A DNA stretch of 5,760 nucleotides from NCBI GenBank assembly GCA_946479335.1, contig CAMLFP010000358.1:1-5760 (forward strand). The letters are read 5' to 3'. The position numbers and the translations under genes were made by a program. The notes under the pieces were generated by a model, which was given only the letters and a program-made list of their open reading frames with translations, made no database searches and had not been told where the DNA came from. How positions within the stretch are numbered: position 1 is the stretch's first letter; the number at the start of each line of letters is the position of its first letter. This document shows positions 5,229-5,760 of the stretch, in pieces. The DNA comes from an uncultured Archangium sp. (GTDB lineage Bacteria > Myxococcota > Myxococcia > Myxococcales > Myxococcaceae).

Positions 5229-5760
5229 GTGAACGCGTTGACGCGGATGCCGCCGCATGTCGACACGGCGCGGGTTATGAGTTGGCTCGTGTCGACTCCC
5301 GAACTTGACCTGGTGGCTGCTGCACGTGCTGGTGAGCAACGCGCGATGGACGAGCTCCTCGCGCGGTACGAGCCGCGCATCTACCGCTTCGGCCTGCGCA
5401 TGTGCGGCAACGAAGACGACGCCCGCGAGGTGTTGCAGGAGACGCTGCTCTCCGCGTTCCGCAACCTGGGCAGCTTCCGCGGCGACGCGCGGCTCTCGAC
5501 GTGGCTCTTCCAGATCGCGCGCTCGTTCTGTCTGAAGCAGCGGCGCCTGCGCGAGGGCGAGCCGGCGCGCCATGAAGAGCTCGAGTCGCGCGAGGTGCGC
5601 GCGGTCGAAGAGCCGTCGACGCCCAGCGATGAAGCCGCCCACGCGCGCATGGTGGGCGAGGTGCTGCAGGTCGCGGTGGCGTCGTTGCCCGACGAGTATC
5701 GCGAGGCGGTGGTGCTGCGCGACGTCGAGGGGCTCGACACGCGCGACGCAGCGGAGGTGG
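5229..5760 (+). CDS. Second ECF-type RNA polymerase sigma factor (3' end beyond window)
   Basis: The frame is open to the window edge, giving 177 residues. Region 2 covers about 27-106: DLVAAARAGEQRAMDELLARY, then EDDAREVLQETLLSAFRNLGSF (62-83, region 2.2) and LSTWLFQIARSFCLKQRR (89-106, regions 2.3-2.4). Region 4 begins near 145 (LPDEYREAVVLRDVEGLDTRDAAEV) and the DNA-reading helix is cut off. GTG 5229 is chosen because GGGAGGT (5217-5223) sits six bases upstream; ATG 5277 would give a protein 16 residues shorter but has no such site. It differs clearly from the first sigma factor (TWLFQIARSF against TFLYRVCANV), so it is not a recent duplicate. The type usually precedes a zinc-finger anti-sigma gene, which would lie outside the window. 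Confidence 0.87.
   Translation, partial: MNALTRMPPHVDTARVMSWLVSTPELDLVAAARAGEQRAMDELLARYEPRIYRFGLRMCGNEDDAREVLQETLLSAFRNLGSFRGDARLSTWLFQIARSFCLKQRRLREGEPARHEELESREVRAVEEPSTPSDEAAHARMVGEVLQVAVASLPDEYREAVVLRDVEGLDTRDAAEV

Noticed and set aside
5106..5642. 178-codon minus-strand frame opposite the second sigma gene
   Set aside because: Antisense shadow of a clear sigma region 2; no binding site and no recognisable domain.

Overview
The window reads as two unlike pieces of DNA joined near position 706-713. Positions 1 to about 708 are a lower-GC segment (hand count of 1-240: about 51% G+C) with betaproteobacterial (Burkholderiales-like) flavour. It holds the first ten codons of a leftward gene, a possible 60-residue basic protein, and the N-terminal 61 codons of a small TerB-like protein whose reading frame then breaks. 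From about 711 onward the DNA is very GC-rich (about 80% in the sampled line 3301-3360), with strong codon bias and gene types typical of Myxococcota. I judge the junction more likely to be a chimeric contig or misassembly than a biological fusion, but the sequence alone cannot settle this.

The myxobacterial-like part is arranged as follows. The C-terminal part of an M20 metallopeptidase (+, 5' end lost at the junction) converges on a cysteine-rich lipoprotein (-), with a shared hairpin terminator between them. Divergent from the lipoprotein is a translationally coupled pair (+): an ECF sigma factor, then a 552-residue membrane protein combining a zinc-finger anti-sigma head, one membrane segment, a FecR domain, a long Pro/Ala-rich linker and a helical C-terminus. 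A DUF302 gene (-) converges on that pair with one base between the stop codons. A second, different ECF sigma gene (+) diverges from DUF302 and runs off the window.

The sigma/FecR pair looks like a self-contained envelope signalling module. The anti-sigma head would hold the sigma factor at the inner membrane, while the FecR and C-terminal parts sit in the periplasm. The lipoprotein transcribed divergently is an obvious candidate target or partner, but only by position. The most distinctive items are the junction, the lipoprotein's eight identical-spacing four-cysteine modules arranged four and four around a heptad glycine linker, the 81-bp tandem duplication inside the FecR protein, and a G-quadruplex motif inside overlapping inverted repeats between DUF302 and the second sigma gene. 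No RNA genes, insertion sequences or CRISPR arrays were seen.
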